From assembly GCF_008704855.1 (NCBI RefSeq), contig NZ_CP023691.1:7936001-8000000 (forward strand): a stretch of 64,000 bases of DNA, written 5' to 3'. The position numbers and the translations under genes were made by a program. The stretch comes from Streptomyces platensis (GTDB lineage Bacteria > Actinomycetota > Actinomycetes > Streptomycetales > Streptomycetaceae). This document shows, piece after piece, positions 25,199-34,557 of the stretch. The notes beneath the pieces are model-generated. The model ran no database searches and was not told where the DNA came from. It was given only the letters and a program-made list of their open reading frames with translations. Position 1 is the stretch's first letter. Every line of letters begins with the position of its first letter.

Positions 25199-26008
25199 AT
25201 GCTCCCGAGCACTGATGACGACGGCATCGCGGAAGCGGCGCAACGGCTCTGGAACGCGCGGGTGAGCAATCTGCCGTGTGAACCGGTCCGCGCACTGCTG
25301 AGTGCCGGCGATATCGAGGCCGCATACGCGGTTCAGGAAGCGAACACACGGCGCTCGCTGTCCGAGGGACGACGGCTCGTCGGGCGCAAGATCGGACTGA
25401 CCTCACCGGCGGTTCAGCAGCAGCTGGGTGTCGACCAGCCGGATTTCGGGGTGCTGTTCGGCGATATGGCGGTGGGCGACACCGAGGAAATCGATCTCAC
25501 CCGCCTGATCGACCCGCGCATCGAGGTAGAGGTCGCCTTCGTCCTGGAAACCGGCCTTGCCGAGGAGTGGACGACGACGGCCGACGTACTGCGTGCGACC
25601 GCCTATGTGGTCACGGCGATCGAAGTGGTCGACTCACGGGTCGCCGCCTGGGACATCGACATCGTCGACACGGTCGCCGACAACGCCTCCAGCGGCCGGT
25701 TTCTGCTGGGCGGGTCCCCGCGCCGTCTGGAGGGACTGGACCTGCGGGAGAGCGGAGCGGTACTGACGACCGGGGGTGAACCCCTGTCCGTCGGAGCCGG
25801 CGCGGCGTGCCTGGGACACCCGGTGAACGCCGTGACCTGGCTCGCCCGCCGACTGGCCCGGACCGGCCATCCGCTCGCCGCCGGCGATGTGGTCCTCTCC
25901 GGTGCCCTCGGCCCCATGGTCCGCGTCGTGCCCGGAACCGTCTACGAAGCACACGTCTCCGGGCTCGGTTCGGTACGAGCGGCGTTCGCGAAGGGAAGGC
26001 ACTCATGA
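25199..26008 (+). CDS. mhpD: 2-keto-4-pentenoate hydratase (meta-cleavage lower pathway)
   Basis: This 269-residue member of the hydratase/decarboxylase family adds water to 2-hydroxypenta-2,4-dienoate to give 4-hydroxy-2-oxovalerate. The hydratase-type segment GRKIGLTSPAVQQQLGVDQPDFG is at about residues 63-85, with the metal-site strand PRIEVEVAFVLE and DTVADNASSG. The ATG at 25199 is preceded by AAAGGGG. It is the first gene of a four-gene operon, and its stop overlaps the next start (ATGA). Its promoter has SARP-type repeats. Confidence 0.9.
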   Translation: MLPSTDDDGIAEAAQRLWNARVSNLPCEPVRALLSAGDIEAAYAVQEANTRRSLSEGRRLVGRKIGLTSPAVQQQLGVDQPDFGVLFGDMAVGDTEEIDLTRLIDPRIEVEVAFVLETGLAEEWTTTADVLRATAYVVTAIEVVDSRVAAWDIDIVDTVADNASSGRFLLGGSPRRLEGLDLRESGAVLTTGGEPLSVGAGAACLGHPVNAVTWLARRLARTGHPLAAGDVVLSGALGPMVRVVPGTVYEAHVSGLGSVRAAFAKGRHS

Positions 26009-26934
26009 CAGTACCGGTCGCCGTTCTCGGGTCCGGCAACATCGGCACCGACCTGATGTTCAAGATCCTCCGGCAGTCGAGCAGTCTGCGGATGGCCGCC
26101 ATGGCGGGGATCGACCCCGCGTCGGAAGGGCTGGCGCGCGCTCGTCGGCTGGGCATCCCGACCACCACGTCGGGCGCCGAGGGACTGATCGGACTGCCCG
26201 GGGCCGAGGAGATCGAGATCGTCTTCGATGCGACCTCCGCCCGCGCGCACCTGCACAACGCGGCGGTGCTGAGCCCTCATGGAAAGACCCTCATCGATGT
26301 CACACCTGCCGCACTCGGCCCTTATGTGGTGCCGAGCGTCAATCTCGACCAACTCGACGTCCAGAACCTCAACATGGTCACCTGCGGCGGCCAGGCCACG
26401 ATCCCCGTCGTGGCCGCGGTGAATGCCGTGGCACCCGTGGCGTACGCCGAAATCGTGGCCACCATCGCCTCGCGGTCGGCCGGCCCCGGAACCCGGGCCA
26501 ACATCGACGAGTTCACGGAGACGACCGCGCGCGCCATCGAGCAGGTGGGCGGCGCCCGCCGGGGGAAAGCGATCATCATCCTCAACCCGGCCGAACCACC
26601 GATGATCATGCGGGACACCGTGCACTGCCTGTGCCCGGACGGGGATGCGGAGGCGATCAGCGCCTCGGTGGAGGCCGCGGTGTCCGCCGTCCGTGCGTAT
26701 GTCCCCGGCTATCGGCTGAAGCAGGCGGTGCAGTTCGAGCGCGTCGAGCATCCCCGGCGTGTTCCCGCACTCGGTGACTCCTTCACGGGCCTCCAGGTAT
26801 CGGTCTTCCTCGAAGTATCCGGGGCCGGGCATTTCCTGCCCGAGTACGCCGGAAACCTGGACATCATGACGTCCGCCGCGGTGCGTACGGCCGAGCGCCT
26901 GGTGGAACTCCGGAGAAAGGCGGCGGCCAGGTGA
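26005..26934 (+). CDS. mhpF: Acetaldehyde dehydrogenase (acylating)
   Basis: This 309-residue enzyme oxidises acetaldehyde to acetyl-CoA with NAD+ and CoA. It has the N-terminal dinucleotide motif VLGSGNIGTDLM, catalytic Cys127 in NMVTCGGQAT, and the conserved MRDTVHC region in the dimer domain. Enzymes of this family channel acetaldehyde directly from the partner aldolase. Here the aldolase gene follows with a GTGA start-stop overlap, as expected for the DmpFG complex. Confidence 0.94.
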   Translation: MTVPVAVLGSGNIGTDLMFKILRQSSSLRMAAMAGIDPASEGLARARRLGIPTTTSGAEGLIGLPGAEEIEIVFDATSARAHLHNAAVLSPHGKTLIDVTPAALGPYVVPSVNLDQLDVQNLNMVTCGGQATIPVVAAVNAVAPVAYAEIVATIASRSAGPGTRANIDEFTETTARAIEQVGGARRGKAIIILNPAEPPMIMRDTVHCLCPDGDAEAISASVEAAVSAVRAYVPGYRLKQAVQFERVEHPRRVPALGDSFTGLQVSVFLEVSGAGHFLPEYAGNLDIMTSAAVRTAERLVELRRKAAAR

Positions 26935-28004
26935 GCACGGTGAATTCAGTAGCGGCGAAGGAAAGCGGCCGGGACCTCTACATCCAGGACGTGACGCTCC
27001 GCGACGGCATGCATGCCATCGCACACCGGTACCGCCTGGATCAAGTGCGGCTGATCGCCGGGGCGTTGGACCGGGCCGGGGTCGACGCGATCGAGATCGC
27101 GCACGGGGACGGTTTGGCCGGCTCCAGCGTGAACTATGGTCACGGCGCCCACACCGACGCCGAGTGGATCGCGGCCGCCGCCGAGACGCTCACCCGGGCG
27201 CGGCTGACGACGCTGCTGCTGCCGGGCATCGGCACCATCGCCGATCTTCAACAGGCCCACGAACTGGGGGTGCGCAGCGTCCGCGTCGCCACGCACTGCA
27301 CCGAGGCGGACATCGCCGCCCAGCACATCTCCTGGGCGCGGGAGCACGGTATGGACGTGGCCGGTTTCCTGATGATGTCGCACCAGGCTCCGCCGGCGGT
27401 CCTCGCGGAGCAGGCCCGGCTGATGGAGTCCTACGGTGCGCACTGCGTCTATGTCACCGATTCCGCGGGACGGCTGACGATGGACGAGGTCGCCGCGCGG
27501 GTCAGTGCCTACCGTGAGGTGCTGCGACCGGAGACCGAGATCGGGATCCACGCCCACCACAACCTCTCCCTGGGCGTCGCCAACAGCGTGGTGGCCGTCG
27601 AACACGGCGCCCGCCGGGTGGACGCCGCGCTGGCGGGCCAGGGCGCGGGAGCGGGCAACGCTCCGCTGGAGGTCTTCGTCGCCACGGCCACCCTGATGGG
27701 CTGGCAGCACGGCTGTCAGCTCTTCCCGCTCATGGACGCCGCGGACGAACTCGTCCGGCCGCTGCAGGACCGTCCGGTCCGAGTGGACCGGGAGACCCTG
27801 GCGGTCGGCTATGCCGGGGTCTATTCGAGCTTCCTCCGCCACGCCGAACGCGCCGCGAGCCGGTACGGGGTGGACGCCCGCTCGATCCTCGTCGAGGTGG
27901 GCCGACGGGCGATGGTGGGCGGACAGGAGGACATGATCGTGGACGTGGCGCTCGACCTGGCCCGCGACCGCGCCGAACCGGCACACACCGTGGACGAGGG
28001 GTGA
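26931..28004 (+). CDS. mhpE: 4-hydroxy-2-oxovalerate aldolase
   Basis: This 357-residue DmpG/MhpE-type aldolase cleaves 4-hydroxy-2-oxovalerate to pyruvate and acetaldehyde. The DRE-TIM motif DVTLRDGMHAIAHRY (Arg24, Asp25, His28) and the metal-binding histidines of GIHAHHNLSLG are visible. The DmpG-type C-terminal domain that contacts the dehydrogenase is present (SFLRHAERAASRYGVDARSILVEVG). The GTG start overlaps the preceding stop. Confidence 0.94.
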   Translation: MSTVNSVAAKESGRDLYIQDVTLRDGMHAIAHRYRLDQVRLIAGALDRAGVDAIEIAHGDGLAGSSVNYGHGAHTDAEWIAAAAETLTRARLTTLLLPGIGTIADLQQAHELGVRSVRVATHCTEADIAAQHISWAREHGMDVAGFLMMSHQAPPAVLAEQARLMESYGAHCVYVTDSAGRLTMDEVAARVSAYREVLRPETEIGIHAHHNLSLGVANSVVAVEHGARRVDAALAGQGAGAGNAPLEVFVATATLMGWQHGCQLFPLMDAADELVRPLQDRPVRVDRETLAVGYAGVYSSFLRHAERAASRYGVDARSILVEVGRRAMVGGQEDMIVDVALDLARDRAEPAHTVDEG

Positions 28005-28013
28005 GAGGTCGAC

Positions 28014-28790
28014 ATGAGTGAACGGACTCCCAGGGAAAGACTGGCCGCGCGGCTCGATGAGGCGGCCCGGCGGGGTGAGGTCACCTCGCAGCCCTCACAA
28101 GAGGCCCCGCTGAGCGTCGCGGAGGCGTACGCGGTGCAGGAGCTGGCCGTCGCCCGGCGGCTGGACCGCGGCGAACGACTGGTGGGGGTGAAGATGGGCT
28201 TCACCAGCCGGCAGAAGATGGCGCAGATGGGCGTGGACGAGGTCATCTGGGGCCGTTTGACCAGCGCCATGCTGGTTCCGGAGGGCGACCGGATCGCGCC
28301 GGACCACTACATCCATCCGCGGGTCGAGCCCGAGGTCGCGTTCCTGATCGGACAGGACATATCTGTCGGCGCACCCCCGGAGACGATCGCCTCGGCGGTG
28401 ACCGCGGTCGCCCCCGCCTTGGAGATCATCGACTCGCGGTACGCGGACTTCCGCTTCACCCTGGCGGATGTGGTGGCCGACAACGCCTCCGCGGCCGGAT
28501 TCGTCCTCGGCGCCTGGCGGCCCGTGCCGCCGTCGCTGGACTGCCTCGGTGTGCTCCTGGAGGTGGACGGCCGGCTCGCCGAGGCCGGGGCCACCGCGGC
28601 GATCCTCGGGGACCCATGGCGTTCGCTGGTCGCCGCGGCACAGCTGACCGGTCGGGCCGGGATGCCGCTGCGGGCGGGGTGGGTGGTACTCGCCGGCGGT
28701 GCCACCGCGGCCGTTCCGCTGGGCCCGGGGGCGCAGGTGCGGACGGTGATCGAGTCACTTGGTTCGGCGTCGGTGGGGGTCGCGCCGTAG
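28014..28790 (+). CDS. 4-oxalocrotonate decarboxylase (2-keto-4-pentenoate hydratase superfamily)
   Basis: This 258-residue paralogue of the hydratase carries decarboxylase-type signatures, GVKMGFTSRQKMAQMGV and IWGRLTSAMLVPEG, as in XylI/NbaG. The metal ligands in HPRVEPEVAFLIG and VVADNASAAGF are also present. It converts 4-oxalocrotonate (from deamination of 2-aminomuconate) to 2-hydroxypentadienoate, the hydratase substrate. It starts 9 bp after the aldolase stop, with GAGAGG as ribosome binding site. Its stop is 12 bp from the convergent SARP gene. Confidence 0.87.
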   Translation: MSERTPRERLAARLDEAARRGEVTSQPSQEAPLSVAEAYAVQELAVARRLDRGERLVGVKMGFTSRQKMAQMGVDEVIWGRLTSAMLVPEGDRIAPDHYIHPRVEPEVAFLIGQDISVGAPPETIASAVTAVAPALEIIDSRYADFRFTLADVVADNASAAGFVLGAWRPVPPSLDCLGVLLEVDGRLAEAGATAAILGDPWRSLVAAAQLTGRAGMPLRAGWVVLAGGATAAVPLGPGAQVRTVIESLGSASVGVAP

Positions 28791-28802
28791 GGGGTGTCCG
28801 CC

Positions 28803-31800
28803 TCAGCTCTCCACGGCCTTGACGGCGCGCTTCACGTCGTCGGCCAGCCAGGCCGGAGTGGGCATCCCCGTCTCCTCGCGGATCTGCCGTGCCCGGGCCA
28901 GCAGGCCGGCGGCGCGCTGCCGGTCGGTCCGGCAGACCGCCCGGGCCAGGGCTTCGAGACCCATGGCCAGCAACCAGGGGTCGTGCACCGACTCGCCGGT
29001 GGTGACGGCGCCCTCGAAGCACTCCCGCGCCTGCGCCGTCTTCCCGAGATCGACCAGCACCAGGCCCAGACAGATACGGGACATCCCCGCCTCCCTGGAC
29101 AGGGCCATGCGCTCATAGGACTCCAGCGCGCTGGTGTGCAGGGCACCGGCCCGTTCCAGATCCTTCTCGGCGCGCACGAGGATGCCCAGACTGTTACGGG
29201 CACTGGCGGCGGGCTCCTCGGCACCGACCCAGGCAGCGGTGTTCAACGACTCGTGCAACAGGTCACGGGCGGCGTCCGGCTCGCCGCGGAGGACGGCCAG
29301 CCGTCCCAGGTCGGCCAGCCGTGCCGCGACCATCTCCGCCAGCCCGAGGCGCCGGGCCAGGGCGAGCCCCTCGTCGGCGAGCGCCGTCGCCTCCTCGTAG
29401 CGGCCGCGGCATTCACTGACCGCACCGAGGCGGAACAGCGCGCGCAGCACTCCCCATTGGTCGCCGCTGCGGCGGTAGTGCGTCAGGGCGTCGGTGAACA
29501 GCTCGGTGGCGCGTTCCCCATGGCCCTGCCAGAAGGCACCGAGTCCGGCGACGAGGTACGAACTCGCCAGCACCCAGTGGTCGGTGTCCTCGTCCAGCCC
29601 GTCGAAGGCACGGGCGATATGGGCTGCGGCCTCCTCGTGCTCCCCCTGGCGCATCAGCGCGTGCGCCAGAAAGGCCGAGGCGAGGGCGAGATCGGAGTCG
29701 GAGCTGCCGGCCGCGGTCCCGACGTCCAGGGCCCTGCGGCCGAGGCGCACGGCGGCACCGAGGTCGTGTGCGTTCTGCGCGAGATGGGACGCCCAGGCGA
29801 GCGCGAGGGCATGGACCGTGGGCGAGGTTTCGCGGCCGTCCAGCTCCAGGGCGGCGAGGAGTCGCCGGGTGCCGCTCTGATGCTCGGCACGGATCCACCA
29901 GTACCAGGCGAGTGCGCCCGCCATCCGCTGCGCCGGCTCGGCCTCCTCCCGTCCGAGCAGCCAGTCCAGTGCGGTGTCGAGATTTCCCGTCTCGCGTTGC
30001 AGGGTGGCGAGCCAGACGGGCTGTTCGGGCCCCCGGACCGCCCGGCCGCCCTCCTCGGCGACCGCGAGGAAGTACGCGGCGTGCTGGTCCCGTACCTTGC
30101 CGTAGTCGCCGGTGGCATGCAGCCGTGCGGTGCCGTACTCCCGGATCGTCTCCAGCATCTCGAAACGCGCCTGGTCGCCCGTGGCCACTTCGGCGGTGAC
30201 CAGGGACTTGTTGACCAGGCGGTCGAGGCAGTCCCGCACGGCCGCCGGGGCCGTCTCCGGCAGGTCGGCGCAGACCGCCGCCGCTGCGTCCACGGTGAAT
30301 CCGCCCGAGAACACCGAGAGCCGGTCGAGGACCGCCCGCTCCGCCGGGGACAGCAGCTCGTAGCTCCAGTCGACCATCGCCGCCAGGGTGCGGTGGCGCG
30401 CGGTCACGGTGCGGGAACCTCCGGTCAGCAGACTGAAGCGGTCGGCCAGGTCGTGGGTGATCTCCGTGGGTGACATGGTCTTGGTGCGGGCGGCGGCGAG
30501 TTCGATCGCCAGCGGAACGCCGTCCAGTCGCCGGCAGATCTCCGCGGCCTGTACGGCGTTCCCTTCGGTGAGGCGGAAGCCGGGACTGACGGCACGGGCG
30601 CGCTCCTCGAAGAGCTGTACCGCTTCGTAACCGGCGATGGCCTCGGGGTCCTCCTCGGCGGGACCCGGGTAGCGCATGGGCGGTACGGGCAGCTGCATCT
30701 CCCCGGGGACCCCGAGCGGCTCCCGGCTGGTGGTGACGATGCGCAGCCGTCCGCAGTCCCGCAGCAGTGCTTCCGCCAGCTCGGCGACCGTCTCGACGAG
30801 GTGTTCGCAGTTGTCCAGCACCAGCAGCAGCTGTTTGTCCCGGAGGTATTGCCGCAGACGCTCGACGGCGGGCCGAACGGTGCCCGGAGCGGGCGCCGCC
30901 TGCATGGTGGTGGACGGTTGCGACCTGACGTCGAGTGCCTGGAGGACCGCGCCGGCCACCCGGTCCGGTTCGGAGACCGGCGCCAGTTCCACCACCCACA
31001 CGCCGTCGGGCAGCGCCAGGCCGGCGGCGTCGGCCGCTTCCAGGGCCAGGCGGGTCTTCCCGGTCCCGCCGGCCCCGGTCAGGGTGACCAGCCGCCAGGA
31101 ACGGATGAACTGCCGCACCTGGTCGAGCAGGTCGCGACGTCCGACGAAGCTCGTCAGGGGCGCTCGGAGATTGCCCGTGGTGCGCGCGGCCGGGGCCGCC
31201 GCCGGGGCGGCCGGGGAGGAGGCGGGCCCGAGCAGGCCCGCGTCGTGGATCAGGATCCGCTGCTCCAGCCGCTGGAGTTCCTCGCCAGGGTCGACCGCCA
31301 GCTCGTCGACGAGGTGGGCGCGGGTCTGCCGGAACACGCGCAGGGCTTCGGCCTGGCGGCCGGCGCGGTACAGAGCGGTCATGAGCAGGGCGCAGAAGCG
31401 CTCCCGGAGCGGGTGTGCCTCGGTGAGAGCGGACAGCTCCGGGATGACCTCGGCATGGCGGCCCACGGCGAGGTCCGCCTCGATGCGGCTCTCCAGAGCG
31501 ATGAGCCGCAGCTCGTCGAGCCGGCCGGCTTCGCTCCGGGCGAAGCCCATGTCCAGGACATCGGCCAGGGCGGGACCGCGCCAGAGGGCGAGCGCCTCGG
31601 ACAGGGTGGCGGCAGCGGCCGTCGGCTCACCGGACCTCTGAGCCGTGCGTCCGGCCGCCACCAGGGCCTCGAACCGGTAGACGTCGACGTCTTCGCGGTC
31701 CACGTCCAGCCGGTAGCCACCGCTCGCGGTCACGATCCGCTTGCTGCCCAGCAGCGCCCGGAGCCGCGAGATCTGAGCCTGGATCGTGTTCGCCGGGTGT

Positions 31801-31967
31801 GAGGGCGAGTCCTCGCCCCAGACCTCGGCGAGGATGCGGTCGGTCGAGACCACCATTCCGCTGTGCAGCGCCAGCAGGGCGAGCAAGGTCCGCTGCCGCG
31901 GCCCTTCGAGCGGAACCAGTCGTTCTGCCTCGTGGACTTCCAGCCGGCCGAGCAGCTGAACTCGCAT
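28803..31967 (-). CDS. AfsR/SARP family transcriptional activator with NB-ARC and TPR domains
   Basis: This 1054-residue large SARP has four parts. The OmpR-type winged helix (about 1-90, MRVQLLGRLEVHEAERLVPL to YRLDVDRE) is followed by the BTAD domain (about 95-245, ELRLIALESRIEADLAVGRH). An NB-ARC ATPase starts near 290, with P-loop LTGAGGTGKTRLALEAA and LLLVLDNCEHLVE. A TPR-rich tail covers about 650-1040. The start is ATG 31967; the longer frame lacks homology. SARPs activate by binding 11-bp-spaced direct repeats overlapping -35 regions, and such repeats occur at four promoters nearby. It is the last gene of the dioxygenase operon, which would give positive feedback. Confidence 0.93.
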   Translation of the reverse strand: MRVQLLGRLEVHEAERLVPLEGPRQRTLLALLALHSGMVVSTDRILAEVWGEDSPSHPANTIQAQISRLRALLGSKRIVTASGGYRLDVDREDVDVYRFEALVAAGRTAQRSGEPTAAAATLSEALALWRGPALADVLDMGFARSEAGRLDELRLIALESRIEADLAVGRHAEVIPELSALTEAHPLRERFCALLMTALYRAGRQAEALRVFRQTRAHLVDELAVDPGEELQRLEQRILIHDAGLLGPASSPAAPAAAPAARTTGNLRAPLTSFVGRRDLLDQVRQFIRSWRLVTLTGAGGTGKTRLALEAADAAGLALPDGVWVVELAPVSEPDRVAGAVLQALDVRSQPSTTMQAAPAPGTVRPAVERLRQYLRDKQLLLVLDNCEHLVETVAELAEALLRDCGRLRIVTTSREPLGVPGEMQLPVPPMRYPGPAEEDPEAIAGYEAVQLFEERARAVSPGFRLTEGNAVQAAEICRRLDGVPLAIELAAARTKTMSPTEITHDLADRFSLLTGGSRTVTARHRTLAAMVDWSYELLSPAERAVLDRLSVFSGGFTVDAAAAVCADLPETAPAAVRDCLDRLVNKSLVTAEVATGDQARFEMLETIREYGTARLHATGDYGKVRDQHAAYFLAVAEEGGRAVRGPEQPVWLATLQRETGNLDTALDWLLGREEAEPAQRMAGALAWYWWIRAEHQSGTRRLLAALELDGRETSPTVHALALAWASHLAQNAHDLGAAVRLGRRALDVGTAAGSSDSDLALASAFLAHALMRQGEHEEAAAHIARAFDGLDEDTDHWVLASSYLVAGLGAFWQGHGERATELFTDALTHYRRSGDQWGVLRALFRLGAVSECRGRYEEATALADEGLALARRLGLAEMVAARLADLGRLAVLRGEPDAARDLLHESLNTAAWVGAEEPAASARNSLGILVRAEKDLERAGALHTSALESYERMALSREAGMSRICLGLVLVDLGKTAQARECFEGAVTTGESVHDPWLLAMGLEALARAVCRTDRQRAAGLLARARQIREETGMPTPAWLADDVKRAVKAVES

Positions 31968-32004
31968 GCGAAAAGGGTAACACCGCCGGTCAGCGGCCCC
32001 TTTG

Positions 32005-32562
32005 TCACGCGGCATGGCTTCCGTCAGCACCGTCCGCGTCAAGCAGCGGCCGGTCGCGGTAGCGGTCCACCCGGCCGGGTGGCGCGAGGAGCGGTGCGGG
32101 GGACAGCTCGCGGAATTCGCGGTCGAAGTACAACAGCGGCAGCCCCTCCTGCACATGGACGCTCTCGACCTCGCCGACGAGGATGCTGTGGTCGCCGGCG
32201 TCGTACCGGGCGGATGCCCGGCAGACCAGAGTGGCCAGCGCGCTGGAGAGGACGGGAACTCCGCTTTCGGTGCGGAATCCGGCCCGCGCGAACTTGTCGG
32301 CGCCGGCCGTCGCGAACCGCAGGGCGAGCGTGCGGTGCTCCGGCCGCAGCACGTTGATCGCGTACCGCTCGGCCCCGCGCAGCAGGTCGTGGGAGCGTGC
32401 CGACACCGCCGGACAGAACAGCACCAGTGGCGGCGACAGGGACACGGAACAGAAGGCGCTGGCGGTGATGCCCCAGGCCTCGCCGTCCGCGTCGGTGGTG
32501 GTCACAATCGTCACGCCGCTGGGGAAGGTGCCCAGCGCCCGGCGGAAGGAGTCAGCGTCCAT
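32005..32562 (-). CDS. Flavin reductase (HpaC-like), partner of two-component monooxygenase
   Basis: This 185-residue flavin reductase-like FMN-binding protein reads RALGTFPSGVTIVTTTDADG, then GITASAFCSVSLSPPLVLFC, and ends with GDHSILVGEVESVHV. It supplies reduced flavin from NAD(P)H to the HpaB-type oxygenase. The ATG at 32562 (MDADSFRRAL) lies 11 bp inside the end of the oxygenase gene, so translation is coupled and the pair forms one enzyme system. Confidence 0.9.
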   Translation of the reverse strand: MDADSFRRALGTFPSGVTIVTTTDADGEAWGITASAFCSVSLSPPLVLFCPAVSARSHDLLRGAERYAINVLRPEHRTLALRFATAGADKFARAGFRTESGVPVLSSALATLVCRASARYDAGDHSILVGEVESVHVQEGLPLLYFDREFRELSPAPLLAPPGRVDRYRDRPLLDADGADGSHAA

Positions 32563-34051
32563 CACGGGCCCCCGAAACGGTGTCCCGCTGCCCCTCGGCG
32601 AAGCCGTCCGGGCGGCCGAGGAGGTCGAAGATCCTCCTGGTGAGGGGTTCCTTGTCGTACGCCTGGAACAGCATGCTCGCCACTCGTTCCGGCGCGCCGA
32701 AGAAGAAGCGCTCGTAGAGCGCCTGCCGGGCGCCGAAGCCCGATACGGCGACGTCCTGGGCGAGTCGGAACAACCCGATGCGCTGTGGGGATTCGAGGTT
32801 CTCCAGAGCGAAGTAGGTCTCGATGTCACCGGCGATTGCCGAGGTCAGGTCGGCTTGCGCGGGGGTGGCCATCAGCGAGCTGGAGCCGAGGAGCTGGACC
32901 AGCTCGACCAACCGCTGGTACTGCTGCGGGAAGACGTTGCGGGCGGCGTCCAGCGGCATCCGGTCCGGCGTCATCGTGCCCCACTGGTCGGGCCTGGCGT
33001 TGGCCTCGCTCGCGGTCAGGCAGGCCTTCATCAGTTCCACCACACACATCGCCTCGGCGATCTGCGCCTGTGTCTGCGGGGCGCGGTCACGCTGGTTGGC
33101 CGAGGTCATGGCGCACAGCAGCCCCACCATGAACTCGGCTTTCGCGATGTTCTTGCAGACGACCTGGTGCATCATGTGGATCAGTGAATTTGTCGCGGAA
33201 TGCACCGAGTTGCACGAGGACGGGTCCTCCAGGAGGAAGATCCGCTCCCAGGGGACCTCGACATCGTCGAACACGACGACGGCGTCCATCTCCTCGAACC
33301 GCGCGGAGAGCGGGGCGTCGAAGACCGGCCGGCCCGTGTCGTAGCTGTCCCGGCACAGAAAGCGCAGGCCCGGGGTGGCGCAGGGCACGGCGAACGCGAA
33401 GGCGTAACGGGTCGACGACGGGTCGTCCTTGAGCGAGGTGGACGGGAACACCAGGAGTTCGTCGGCCAGCGGGCCGAGCGTGGCGAGAAGTCGCGCCCCG
33501 CGCACCACGATGCCGCGGTCGGTGTGCCGGACGATCTGGAGGGCGACCTGTGAGCTGGGGATGCCCTGATCGGTGAGCCGCCGGTTGACCGACGGATTCA
33601 CCAGGGTGTGGGTGAGCACGACGTCGTTCTCCCGCAGATGGCGGAAGTACGCCTGGATGTTCCGGCCGAACTCGGGGTTGACCGCGGTGAAGAACTCCGA
33701 GGCCGAAGCCAGCGCCATGACCGAGGAATTGAGGTAGTCGGGCGTGCGTCCCAGCATTCCGCCACTCCATCGTGCGCTTTCCAGGAAGGCGGCGGAACGC
33801 TTGCCCAGATCATCCCGCGTCTCGGGGCGCAGGAAGGACATTCCGACGTGCTCACCGGACTCGGGGGAGGGAAAGGTGAGAACGTCCCGTAGCTCCGCTT
33901 CGTGCTGCCGGCCGAGCCAGCCGCCGAGCGAACTCGCCCCGCGGCGCAGGGCGGGGTGGGAGGTGACGTCCTTGACCGATTCCCCGCCGATCCAGACCTC
34001 TCTGCCGTCCCTGAGGCCCTGGAGATATTCCTGTGCAGTGCGCGCACCCAT
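32552..34051 (-). CDS. HpaB-type FADH2-dependent aromatic monooxygenase (probable anthranilate 3-monooxygenase)
   Basis: This 499-residue protein of the 4-hydroxyphenylacetate 3-hydroxylase family has an acyl-CoA-dehydrogenase-like fold. Family segments include MGARTAQEYLQGLRDGREVW at the start, VHSATNSLIHMMHQVVCKNIAKAEFM in the centre and the QLLGSSSLMATP region. It uses FADH2 from the adjacent reductase to ortho-hydroxylate a phenol or aniline. Next to a 3-hydroxyanthranilate dioxygenase, the likely reaction is anthranilate to 3-hydroxyanthranilate, as described in Geobacillus. This substrate is inferred from context. A 4-hydroxyphenylacetate or other phenol substrate cannot be excluded. 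Confidence 0.82.
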   Translation of the reverse strand: MGARTAQEYLQGLRDGREVWIGGESVKDVTSHPALRRGASSLGGWLGRQHEAELRDVLTFPSPESGEHVGMSFLRPETRDDLGKRSAAFLESARWSGGMLGRTPDYLNSSVMALASASEFFTAVNPEFGRNIQAYFRHLRENDVVLTHTLVNPSVNRRLTDQGIPSSQVALQIVRHTDRGIVVRGARLLATLGPLADELLVFPSTSLKDDPSSTRYAFAFAVPCATPGLRFLCRDSYDTGRPVFDAPLSARFEEMDAVVVFDDVEVPWERIFLLEDPSSCNSVHSATNSLIHMMHQVVCKNIAKAEFMVGLLCAMTSANQRDRAPQTQAQIAEAMCVVELMKACLTASEANARPDQWGTMTPDRMPLDAARNVFPQQYQRLVELVQLLGSSSLMATPAQADLTSAIAGDIETYFALENLESPQRIGLFRLAQDVAVSGFGARQALYERFFFGAPERVASMLFQAYDKEPLTRRIFDLLGRPDGFAEGQRDTVSGARDGR

Positions 34052-34086
34052 GTGATCGATCCTCCTTCGTTGCTGCGTGGGATGTA

Positions 34087-34557
34087 TTACCGCGAGCCCT
34101 CGGCCGGACTGAAGGCGATGACCTTCATCTCGATCAGGAGGTGCGGGTGCGGGAGTTGATGGACGGCCACGGTGGTACGGGTGGGGCCGTCGAAATCGAA
34201 GAACTCCGCATAGGTCTCGTTGTATCCAGCGAAGTCGTTCATGCTGACCAGGAAACTGGTGACATCGACGATGTCGGTGAGCCCCGATCCCTCGGCGCTC
34301 AGTATCCGGGCGATGTTCTCGATCACCGCGCGGGTCTGTGCGCGGATATCCAGCGTCACCGTGCCGAACTCATCGGATTCCGCACCGATATGTGTGTTGT
34401 CCGCGCGGCGTGAACTGATGCCCGAGACGAAGACGAAGTCGCCGACCCGCCGGACATGCGGATACCTGCCCCGCGGCACCGCCTGATCGGCGACGACGCC
34501 CCGGCTGTCCTGACCGTGCCTTCCCTGACCATCGTCATTTCCCTGACTACGCGCCAT
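34087..34557 (-). CDS. RidA/YjgF family protein, probable 2-aminomuconate deaminase
   Basis: This 156-residue member of the RidA (YjgF/YER057c/UK114) family has a variable N terminus. The fold motifs GDFVFVSGISS, DIRAQTRAVIENIARIL and GPTRTTVAVHQLPHPHLLIEMKVIAF include the conserved Arg that binds carboxylates. RidA-like aminomuconate deaminases (AmnD/NbaF type) convert 2-aminomuconate to 4-oxalocrotonate. Placement directly after the ring-cleavage dioxygenase gene supports that role. The ATG at 34557 overlaps the dioxygenase 3' end by 11 bp. Confidence 0.85.
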   Translation of the reverse strand: MARSQGNDDGQGRHGQDSRGVVADQAVPRGRYPHVRRVGDFVFVSGISSRRADNTHIGAESDEFGTVTLDIRAQTRAVIENIARILSAEGSGLTDIVDVTSFLVSMNDFAGYNETYAEFFDFDGPTRTTVAVHQLPHPHLLIEMKVIAFSPAEGSR